Shown here piece after piece: positions 9,151-15,684 of a stretch of DNA of 64,000 nt. Position 1 is the stretch's first letter; every line of letters starts with the position of its first letter. Below the pieces are notes generated by a model that worked only from the letters and a program-made list of their open reading frames with translations, had not been told where the DNA came from and ran no database searches. A program made the translations under genes and the position numbers. Origin of the DNA: Kytococcus aerolatus (GTDB taxonomy: Bacteria; Actinomycetota; Actinomycetes; Actinomycetales; Dermatophilaceae); NCBI RefSeq assembly GCF_900187395.1, contig NZ_FYEZ01000003.1:124001-188000 (forward strand), written 5' to 3'.

Positions 9151-10659
9151 ATGACCCACCCCATCCACGACCAGGTCCGCGCCGCCCTCGAGGCCTGCGG
9201 CGCCACCGCCCCCGAGGGCACCGACCTGCACGCCCGCACCCCGATCACCGGTGAGCAGCTGATGGGCCTGCGCGCCACCACCGCCGAGGAGCTCGAGGGC
9301 GTCCTGGTCAGCGCCGAGCAGGCGTTCACCGCCTGGCGCGACACCCCCGCCCCGGTCCGCGGCGCCCTCGTGAAGCGCTGGGGCGAGCTGCTCGCCGAGC
9401 ACAAGGACGACCTCGCCGTGCTGGTGACCGCCGAGGCCGGGAAGATCCCCTCCGAGGCCGCCGGCGAGGTGCAGGAGATGATCGACATCTGCGAGCTGGC
9501 CGTCGGCCTCTCGCGCCAGCTCTTCGGCCGCACCATGCCCTCCGAGCGCCCCGGCCACCGGATGATGGAGACCTGGCACCCGCTGGGCGTGGTCGGCGTC
9601 ATCACCGCCTTCAACTTCCCGGTCGCCCCCTACGCCTGGAACACCGCCGTGGCGCTGGTCTGCGGCAACAGCATCGTGTGGAAGCCCTCCGAGGCCACCC
9701 TGCTGTGCGCCCTGGCCACCGACGCCCTGCTGGCCCGCGCCGCCCGCGACGTCGGCGCCCCGGAGGGCCTGCACCACGTGCTGGTCGCCGACCGCACCCT
9801 CGGCGAGAAGCTCGTCGACGACACCCGCGTGGCCCTGGTCTCGGCCACCGGCTCCACCCGCATGGGCGCCGAGGTCGGCCCCCGCGTGGCCGCCCGCTTC
9901 GGCCGCAGCCTGCTCGAGCTCGGCGGCAACAACGCCGCCATCGTGGCCCCCTCGGCCGACCTCGACCTGGCCCTGCGCGGCGTCGCCTTCGCCGCCGTCG
10001 GCACCGCCGGCCAGCGCTGCACCACGATGCGCCGCCTGATCATCCACGAGGACGTGGCCGAGGAGTTCGTCGAGCGCCTGGTCCAGGCCTACGGCACCCT
10101 CACCATCGGCGACCCGAGCACCGGCGAGAGCCTGGTCGGCCCGCTGGTCCACGAGGGCGCCCACACCGCCTACGCCGAGGCCCTCGAGGCGGCCCGGGCC
10201 CAGGGCGGCGAGCTGCTCTGCGGCGGTGAGCGCGTCCTGGCCGACGAGTTCCCCGACGCCTACTACGTGCAGCCCGCGATCGTCCGCATGCCGGAGCAGA
10301 CCGAGATCGTCCGCACCGAGACCTTCGCGCCGATCCTCTACGTGATGACCTACCGCGAGCTCGACGAGGCCATCGCCCTGCACAACGACGTCCCGCAGGG
10401 GCTCTCCTCGGCGATCTTCACCACCGACGTCCGGGAGGCCGAGCGCTTCGTCTCCGACGCCGGCTCCGACTGCGGCATCGCCAACGTGAACATCGGCACC
10501 TCCGGCGCCGAGATCGGCGGCGCCTTCGGCGGCGAGAAGCACACCGGCGGCGGCCGCGAGTCCGGCTCCGACGCCTGGCGCGCGTACATGCGCCGGGCCA
10601 CGAACACCGTCAACTACTCCGACGAGCTCCCCCTCGCGCAGGGCGTCGAGTTCCTCTGA
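9151..10659 (+). CDS. amaB: ALDH7-family dehydrogenase, probable 2-aminoadipate-6-semialdehyde dehydrogenase
   Basis: A 502-residue NAD-dependent aldehyde dehydrogenase. The motifs are those of the antiquitin/ALDH7 branch: AFNFPVAPYAWNTAVALVCG with Asn155, ELGGNNAAIV with Glu256, and GTAGQRCTTMRRL with nucleophile Cys290. AmaB-type members oxidise 2-aminoadipate-6-semialdehyde (in equilibrium with piperideine-6-carboxylate) to 2-aminoadipate. The neighbours hglS and an FAD amine oxidase match the P. putida amaA-amaB-hglS set, so this role is a sound inference. A good ribosome site (AGGAGG) precedes ATG 9151. Another ALDH7 substrate cannot be excluded from sequence alone. Confidence 0.9.
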   Translation: MTHPIHDQVRAALEACGATAPEGTDLHARTPITGEQLMGLRATTAEELEGVLVSAEQAFTAWRDTPAPVRGALVKRWGELLAEHKDDLAVLVTAEAGKIPSEAAGEVQEMIDICELAVGLSRQLFGRTMPSERPGHRMMETWHPLGVVGVITAFNFPVAPYAWNTAVALVCGNSIVWKPSEATLLCALATDALLARAARDVGAPEGLHHVLVADRTLGEKLVDDTRVALVSATGSTRMGAEVGPRVAARFGRSLLELGGNNAAIVAPSADLDLALRGVAFAAVGTAGQRCTTMRRLIIHEDVAEEFVERLVQAYGTLTIGDPSTGESLVGPLVHEGAHTAYAEALEAARAQGGELLCGGERVLADEFPDAYYVQPAIVRMPEQTEIVRTETFAPILYVMTYRELDEAIALHNDVPQGLSSAIFTTDVREAERFVSDAGSDCGIANVNIGTSGAEIGGAFGGEKHTGGGRESGSDAWRAYMRRATNTVNYSDELPLAQGVEFL

Positions 10660-10669
10660 GGCGATGACG

Positions 10670-11800
10670 ATGTTCGAGCTCATGGACGAGTGGGGGCCGG
10701 AGAAGGTCGTCACCGTCAACCACCAGCGCAGCGGGATGCAGGGCGTCCTGGTCATCGACAACACCGCCCGCGGACCGGGCAAGGGCGGCACGCGCATGCG
10801 GGCCGACCTCACGGTCCAGGAGGTGGCCCGGCTGGCCCGGGTGATGACCTGGAAGTGGGCCGCCGTGGACCTGTACCAGGGAGGGGCGAAGGCGGGCATC
10901 CGCTTCGACCCCGCCTCGCCCCGCAAGGAGGAGGCCCTCCGCGCCTTCGCCCGCATGCTGCGCAACGAAGTGCCCAGCGAGTACGTGTTCGGCCTGGACA
11001 TGGGCCTGGCCGAGCAGGACGCGGCGATCCTCTGCGACGAGCTCGGCGACCGGGGTGCCGCCACCGGCACCCCGGCCGCCCTCGGCGGCGTGGCCTACGA
11101 CGCCCTGGGCGTCACCGGCCACGGCGTCGCCGAGGCCGTCGACGCCGCCACCACCCACTGCGAGCTGGACGACCGACGCGTCGTCATCCAGGGCTTCGGC
11201 GCCGTGGGGCACGCCACCGCCCGCCGGCTGGACGAGCTCGGCTACCGGGTCGTCGCGGTCTCCACCGCCGCCGGGGCCGTCCACGCCCCCGACGGGCTCG
11301 ACGTCGCCGAGCTGCTCGCCCTCCGCGAGGAGCACGGTGACGCCCTGGTGGACCACGCCTCCGGCACCCGGCTGGAGGCCGGCCAGGAGCTCATGCTGGA
11401 GACCGGGGTCCTCGTGCCCGCCGCCCAGCAGGGCGTCCTGCACGCCGGCAACGCCGACGACGTGCGGGCCCGGCTCGTCGTGGAGGGGGCCAACCTGCCC
11501 ACCGACGAGGCCGCCCGCCAGCAGCTCGCTGCACGTGGGGTGACCGTCGTGCCGGACTTCATCGCCAACGCCGGCGGCATCATCGCCGCCGCCTTCGGGA
11601 TGCGCGACCGCTACTCACCCTTCGGGGTGGAGGTCGAGCAGATCATCCCCACCGTCACCGAGCGGATGCGGGCCAACACCCGCACCGTGCTGGAAACCGC
11701 CGAGCGGAGCGACACCCTGCCGCACGCGGCCGCCGGTGCCCTCGCCCGGGAGCGGGTCCGCGAGGCGATGCGCCTGCGCGGCCAGCTCCCACCCACCTGA
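10670..11800 (+). CDS. Glu/Leu/Phe/Val dehydrogenase homologue
   Basis: A 376-residue NAD(P)-linked amino acid dehydrogenase. The N-terminal domain has GPGKGGTRM and VMTWKWAAVDLYQGGAKAGI with the family's active-site lysines, then DMGLAEQDAAILCDELGD. The Rossmann domain has IQGFGAVGHATARRLDELGY, followed by VVEGANLPTDEA and PDFIANAGGIIAAAFG. ATG 10670 is preferred over ATG 10664 because GAGG at 10658-10661 is 8 nt from it. It starts just after the aldehyde dehydrogenase stop. In this operon the missing step is 2-aminoadipate to 2-oxoadipate. Oxidative deamination by this enzyme is an attractive inference, but ordinary glutamate or leucine dehydrogenase activity is possible. Confidence 0.88.
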   Translation: MFELMDEWGPEKVVTVNHQRSGMQGVLVIDNTARGPGKGGTRMRADLTVQEVARLARVMTWKWAAVDLYQGGAKAGIRFDPASPRKEEALRAFARMLRNEVPSEYVFGLDMGLAEQDAAILCDELGDRGAATGTPAALGGVAYDALGVTGHGVAEAVDAATTHCELDDRRVVIQGFGAVGHATARRLDELGYRVVAVSTAAGAVHAPDGLDVAELLALREEHGDALVDHASGTRLEAGQELMLETGVLVPAAQQGVLHAGNADDVRARLVVEGANLPTDEAARQQLAARGVTVVPDFIANAGGIIAAAFGMRDRYSPFGVEVEQIIPTVTERMRANTRTVLETAERSDTLPHAAAGALARERVREAMRLRGQLPPT

Positions 11801-11811
11801 CAGGAGAACCG

Positions 11812-13323
11812 ATGATGCTCACCGAGGCCGAGAAGTCCGGCGTTGACGCCACCATGGAGAGGGTCTTCGGGCCCTTCGTCGAATGGCTCTCCGGGATCGT
11901 CTTCGCCACCTTCCCCCTGGGCGGCACGGAAATGCCCTACCTCATCGTCTGGCTGCTGCTGAGCGGCACGGTGCTGAGCCTGCTCATCGGACCACAGATC
12001 CTCTACGGCCTGCGCCAGGTCCCAGGCATCATCCGCGGCCTGTACAACCGGAAGGACGACCCCGGTGAGATCACCAGCTACCAGGCCCTGGCCACCGAGC
12101 TCTCCGGCACCGTCGGCCTGGGCAACGTGGCCGGTGTGGCCGTGGCCATCACCGTCGGTGGCCCCGGGGCGACCCTGTGGATGATCCTGGCCGGCCTGCT
12201 CGGCATGTCCATCAAGGCCGCCGAGGCCACGCTGGGCGCCAAGTACCGCCTCATCAACGAGGACGGCTCCGTCTCCGGCGGCCCGATGTACTACCTCAAG
12301 CACGGCCTGGCCGAGCGCGGCATGGGCACCCTCGGCCTCGTCCTGGCCGGGCTCTACGCCGTCTCCATGACGATCGGCGCCCTGGGCGCCGGCAACGTCT
12401 TCCAGGCCAACCAGGTGGCCGTGCAGCTCACCAACCTCACCGGTGGCCAGGACAGCTTCCTCGCCGGCCGGGCCTGGATCGTCGGGGTGGTCCTGGCCGC
12501 GCTGGCCGCGATCGTCATCTTCGGCGGCATCCGCTCCATCGCCCAGTGGACCTCCCGCCTCACCCCGATCATGGCGATCCTCTACGTGGCCTGCGTGCTG
12601 GTCATCCTGGCCGCCAACGCCGGGGCCCTGCCGGGGGCCCTGTCGGACATCTGGACCGGCGCCTTCACCGGTGAGGGCGTGGAGGGCGGCGTGATCGGCG
12701 TGGCCATCGTCGGCGTCCAGCGCGCCCTGTTCTCCAACGCCGCCGGCGTCGGCTCGGCCGGTGTGGCGCACTCCCCGGTGCGCACCCGCCGCCCCGCACA
12801 GGAGGGCCTGGTGGCCTCGCTGGAGCCGTTCATCGACTCGGTGGTCATCTGCACGTTGACCGCCCTGGCGATCATCGTCACCGGCCAGCACGCCGTGGAG
12901 GGCGCCGAGGACGGCGTCGCGCTCACCTCGGCCGCCTTCGGCACCGTGCACGCGGTCTTCCCCTGGCTGCTCACGCTCATCGTGCTGCTGCTCGGCTTCT
13001 CGACCGTGCTCAGCTACTCGTACTACGGCAAGAAGGCCGCCGGCTACCTCTTCGGCAACAGCAGGGCCGTGGAGCTGATCTACGACGTCTTCTGGATCGT
13101 GATGATCGTCGTCGGCGCCGCCGTCTCCCTGGACACCGTCGTCGGGTTCTCCGACTCGATGTTCTTCCTCCTGACGCTGCCGAACCTCCTCGGCCTCTAC
13201 CTGCTCTCCGGCGTCCTGCGCCGCGAGCTCTCCGACCACACCCGGGCGTACGCCCGCGGCGAGATGGAGGTGGTCCCCCAGGCCGAGCGAAGCATCCCCT
13301 CCCGCGTCACCCAGACCCTCTGA
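11812..13323 (+). CDS. AGCS-family amino acid:cation symporter
   Basis: A 503-residue inner-membrane transporter of the alanine/glycine:cation symporter family, with about eleven hydrophobic segments. Family marks are ELSGTVGLGNVAGVAVAITV, GGPGATLWMILAGLLGMSIK, AAEATLGAKYR near residue 140 and the long VQRALFSNAAGVGSAGVAHS stretch. Members import alanine, glycine or related small amino acids with Na+ or H+. It sits 11 bp after the dehydrogenase gene and 24 bp before the FAD oxidase gene, so it belongs to the operon. It may import the pathway's starting amino acid or its pipecolate/aminoadipate intermediates. The substrate is not shown by the sequence. Confidence 0.92.
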   Translation: MMLTEAEKSGVDATMERVFGPFVEWLSGIVFATFPLGGTEMPYLIVWLLLSGTVLSLLIGPQILYGLRQVPGIIRGLYNRKDDPGEITSYQALATELSGTVGLGNVAGVAVAITVGGPGATLWMILAGLLGMSIKAAEATLGAKYRLINEDGSVSGGPMYYLKHGLAERGMGTLGLVLAGLYAVSMTIGALGAGNVFQANQVAVQLTNLTGGQDSFLAGRAWIVGVVLAALAAIVIFGGIRSIAQWTSRLTPIMAILYVACVLVILAANAGALPGALSDIWTGAFTGEGVEGGVIGVAIVGVQRALFSNAAGVGSAGVAHSPVRTRRPAQEGLVASLEPFIDSVVICTLTALAIIVTGQHAVEGAEDGVALTSAAFGTVHAVFPWLLTLIVLLLGFSTVLSYSYYGKKAAGYLFGNSRAVELIYDVFWIVMIVVGAAVSLDTVVGFSDSMFFLLTLPNLLGLYLLSGVLRRELSDHTRAYARGEMEVVPQAERSIPSRVTQTL

Positions 13324-13347
13324 CCACCCACCCCGCAGGAGACACCC

Positions 13348-14508
13348 ATGTCGGACAAGACCTTCCCCACCCGTGCCCAGGTCGTCGTCGTCGGCGGCGG
13401 CGTGATGGGGCTCAGCACCGCCTACCACCTGGCGAAGGGCGGCACCAGCGACGTCGTGCTGCTGGAGCGCGACGAGCTGGGATGCGGCTCGACCAGCAAG
13501 GCCGCCGGTGGCGTGCGCGCCCAGTTCTCCGACGCCGTGAACGTCGAGCTGGGCATGCGCAGCCTCGAGGTGTTCCGGAGCTTCCCCGAGCTCTTCGAGC
13601 AGGAGATCGACTATCACGAGTCGGGCTACCTGTTCCTGCTCGAGAAGGACGAGGACGTCCGCGCCTTCGAGCGCAACGTCGAGCTGCAGCGCTCGATGGG
13701 GCTGCAGAGCCGCATGATCGACGTGGAGGAGGTCCGCCGCCTCTCCCCGCTCGCCGGCACCGAGGGCGTGGTGGCCGGCGTCTGGTCCCCCGAGGCCGGC
13801 CACTGCACGCCGGAGTCGGTGGTGCAGGGATACGCCCGGGCGGCCCGGGCGCTGGGCGTGCGCATCATCCGCCAGTGCGAGGTGACCGACGTGGTGCGCG
13901 ACGCCGACGCCATCACCGGCGTGCGGACCTCGCTGGGCGACATCGCCACCGAGACGGTGATCTGCTGCACCGGTGCGTGGTCGCGCTCGCTCGGGGAGAT
14001 GGTGGGCGTGGACCTGCCCGTGGACCCGGTGCGGCGGGAGCTGCTGGTCACCGAGCCGATCCCGGACCTGCCCGCCGAGATCCCCTTCACCATCGACTTC
14101 TCCACCTCGCTGTACTTCCACCGCGAGGGACCGGGGCTCCTGGTGGGCCTGTCCAACCGGGATGAGGAGCCCGGTTGGTCCCTGGAGCCCACCGACGAGT
14201 GGCTGGAGCAGGTCATCGAGGCCGCCGAGCGCCGCATCCCGCTGCTGGAGGAGGTGGGCATGGCCTCCCGCTGGGCGGGGTTCTACGAGGTGACCCCGGA
14301 CCACAACGCGCTCATCGGCGAGGCCCAGGGCGTCTCGCGCTTCCTGTACGCCACCGGGTTCTCCGGGCACGGCTTCCTGCAGGGGCCGGCGGTGGGCCAG
14401 GTGATGGCCGAGCTGTACCGCGGCGAGACCCCGTCGGTGGACGTCTCGGCGATGGACGCCAGCCGCTTCGCCGGGGCCGGGCTGCGGCCGGAGATGAACA
14501 TCGTCTGA
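13348..14508 (+). CDS. FAD-dependent amino acid/amine oxidase (DAO family), candidate L-pipecolate oxidase
   Basis: A 386-residue FAD oxidoreductase of the DAO superfamily (sarcosine oxidase beta/DadA-like). The N-terminal dinucleotide fold is VVVVGGGVMGLSTAYHLAKG, then the ERDELGCGSTSKAAGGVRAQ signature. The C-terminal substrate domain ends with YEVTPDHNALIGE and ATGFSGHGFLQGPAVGQVMA. ATG 13348 has an AGGAGA ribosome site. AmaA of P. putida, an L-pipecolate oxidase, is of this superfamily and is encoded beside amaB and hglS, so pipecolate is the best-supported substrate here. Sarcosine, dimethylglycine or a D-amino acid remain possible. It is the last gene of the plus-strand operon and converges on the cyclodeaminase gene. 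Confidence 0.85.
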   Translation: MSDKTFPTRAQVVVVGGGVMGLSTAYHLAKGGTSDVVLLERDELGCGSTSKAAGGVRAQFSDAVNVELGMRSLEVFRSFPELFEQEIDYHESGYLFLLEKDEDVRAFERNVELQRSMGLQSRMIDVEEVRRLSPLAGTEGVVAGVWSPEAGHCTPESVVQGYARAARALGVRIIRQCEVTDVVRDADAITGVRTSLGDIATETVICCTGAWSRSLGEMVGVDLPVDPVRRELLVTEPIPDLPAEIPFTIDFSTSLYFHREGPGLLVGLSNRDEEPGWSLEPTDEWLEQVIEAAERRIPLLEEVGMASRWAGFYEVTPDHNALIGEAQGVSRFLYATGFSGHGFLQGPAVGQVMAELYRGETPSVDVSAMDASRFAGAGLRPEMNIV

Positions 14509-14525
14509 GGGGCCCGACAGGCCAG

Positions 14526-14655
14526 GTGCACACCGGTCCGCATCTCACCTGTCAGGGCATCGCGACACCGGCACCGGTACGCACCTCGACCGTCGGAATG
14601 CGCACCGGTGCGCATCTCTCCGAACCGGGCAGCGGGGATGCGTACCGGTGCGCAC
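14526..14655. repeat. Cluster of four ACCGGT-centred 18-bp palindromes
   Basis: The convergent gap after the FAD oxidase gene holds four related units centred on ACCGGT, at 14526-14543, 14567-14584, 14598-14615 and 14638-14655. The consensus is roughly RTGCGYACCGGTGCGCAY. The third unit, ATGCGCACCGGTGCGCAT, is a perfect 18-bp palindrome. ACCGGT centres are 41, 31 and 40 bp apart, and most copies are followed by CTC. The units have no loop, so they are not classical terminators. No coding frame explains them. They resemble an operator cluster or a small palindromic intergenic repeat family. Confidence 0.75.
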
Positions 14656-14688
14656 CTCGCGTGTCGGTGTGAGCGGGAGGCGTCGGCG

Positions 14689-15684
14689 TCAGAGGGTGAC
14701 GGTCGTGCCGACCTGCTGCTCCCGGGCGCGCCGCAGGACCTCCTCGGCGATGGTGGCGTCCTGCACCGCAATGCCCACCGAGTTGTAGAAGACCACGTCG
14801 TCCCGGCCCGCCCGGCCCGCCCGGCCCGGGTGGTCCCCGGTGGCCACGCTGCCCAGCGGCACGAGATCGGCCTCGGTCACCACCCCTGCCGCTACCGCGT
14901 CGATGATGCAGCCCGCCTGCGCGCTGGCGGTCGCCACGTCGTCGACGACCACGAGCGCGGCCCGCTCGAGAAGGTCCGGGCCGACCTCGCTGCGGTCCGG
15001 GGCGAAGGAGCCGACGCTGATGACCAGCGCGCCCGGCGCCACCTCCCCCGCCTCGAGCAGCGGGTCATGACTGGTGGTGCACAGGGCGACGACCTCGCTT
15101 TCGCCGGCCACAGCGCCCAGGTCGGTGCCCGGGGTGATCGGCACCCCGACCTCCGCCGCCAGCTCCTTGGCGAGCGCCTCGGCGGCCTCGGCCCGCCGAC
15201 CCACGAGGTGGACCTGCTCGAAGGCACGCACCCGGGCCAGCGCCCGCACGTGGGCCCGCGCCTGCACCCCGGTGCCCACCACCGTGAGGGTGCGTGCGTC
15301 GGGGCGGGCCAGCAGGTCGGTGGCCACCGCGCTCCCGGCGGCGGTGCGCGGGGTGGTGAGGGCCGGGCCGTCCAACAGCGCCACGGGCTGGCCGGTGTCG
15401 GGGTCCATCACCAGCACCACACCCTGCACCGGGTCGAGCCCCCGGGCGGGGTTCTGCGGCTGGAAGCCGACCACCTTCACCACACCGGGTGCCTCGGTGG
15501 TGCTGCGGGCGGTGTAGGTGAGCAGGCTGGCCCCCTCCCGCCCCGGCACGGACACCTTCGGGGCCAGCTCAGCCCGCCCGGAGCCCACGCCCTCGAAGGC
15601 CCGGACCTGGGAGGCGTGGACGGACTCGAGGTCCAGCAGCCCCTCGATCTCGGCGGCGGTCAGGATCAGCAGGTCGTGGCTCAT
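14689..15684 (-). CDS. Ornithine cyclodeaminase/mu-crystallin family protein
   Basis: A 331-residue NAD(P)-binding protein of the ornithine cyclodeaminase/mu-crystallin family. Visible are the ARSTTEAPGVVKVVGF region, LDGPALTTPRTAAGSAVATD and the Rossmann motif TVVGTGVQARAHVRALARV. Members cyclise ornithine or lysine to proline or pipecolate, or reduce cyclic ketimines such as piperideine-2-carboxylate. Either reaction would feed pipecolate to the neighbouring FAD oxidase. A short GRAGRAGR tandem near residue 285 comes from a 9-bp DNA repeat at 14806-14830. Its ATG overlaps the stop of the upstream FAD/4Fe-4S gene (ATGA). The specific substrate is inference. Confidence 0.85.
   Translation of the reverse strand: MSHDLLILTAAEIEGLLDLESVHASQVRAFEGVGSGRAELAPKVSVPGREGASLLTYTARSTTEAPGVVKVVGFQPQNPARGLDPVQGVVLVMDPDTGQPVALLDGPALTTPRTAAGSAVATDLLARPDARTLTVVGTGVQARAHVRALARVRAFEQVHLVGRRAEAAEALAKELAAEVGVPITPGTDLGAVAGESEVVALCTTSHDPLLEAGEVAPGALVISVGSFAPDRSEVGPDLLERAALVVVDDVATASAQAGCIIDAVAAGVVTEADLVPLGSVATGDHPGRAGRAGRDDVVFYNSVGIAVQDATIAEEVLRRAREQQVGTTVTL

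Noticed and set aside
6634-11070. A 1478-codon minus-strand frame across lysR, hglS and the aldehyde dehydrogenase gene
   Set aside because: A GC-rich antisense frame with low-complexity Gly/Ala/Val/Leu sequence and no family motif; the opposite strand encodes clear enzymes.
14800-14830. Tandem CGGCCCGCC inside the cyclodeaminase homologue gene as a mobile or regulatory repeat
   Set aside because: It is a short in-frame 9-bp repeat that gives GRAGRAGR in the protein; simple slippage explains it.
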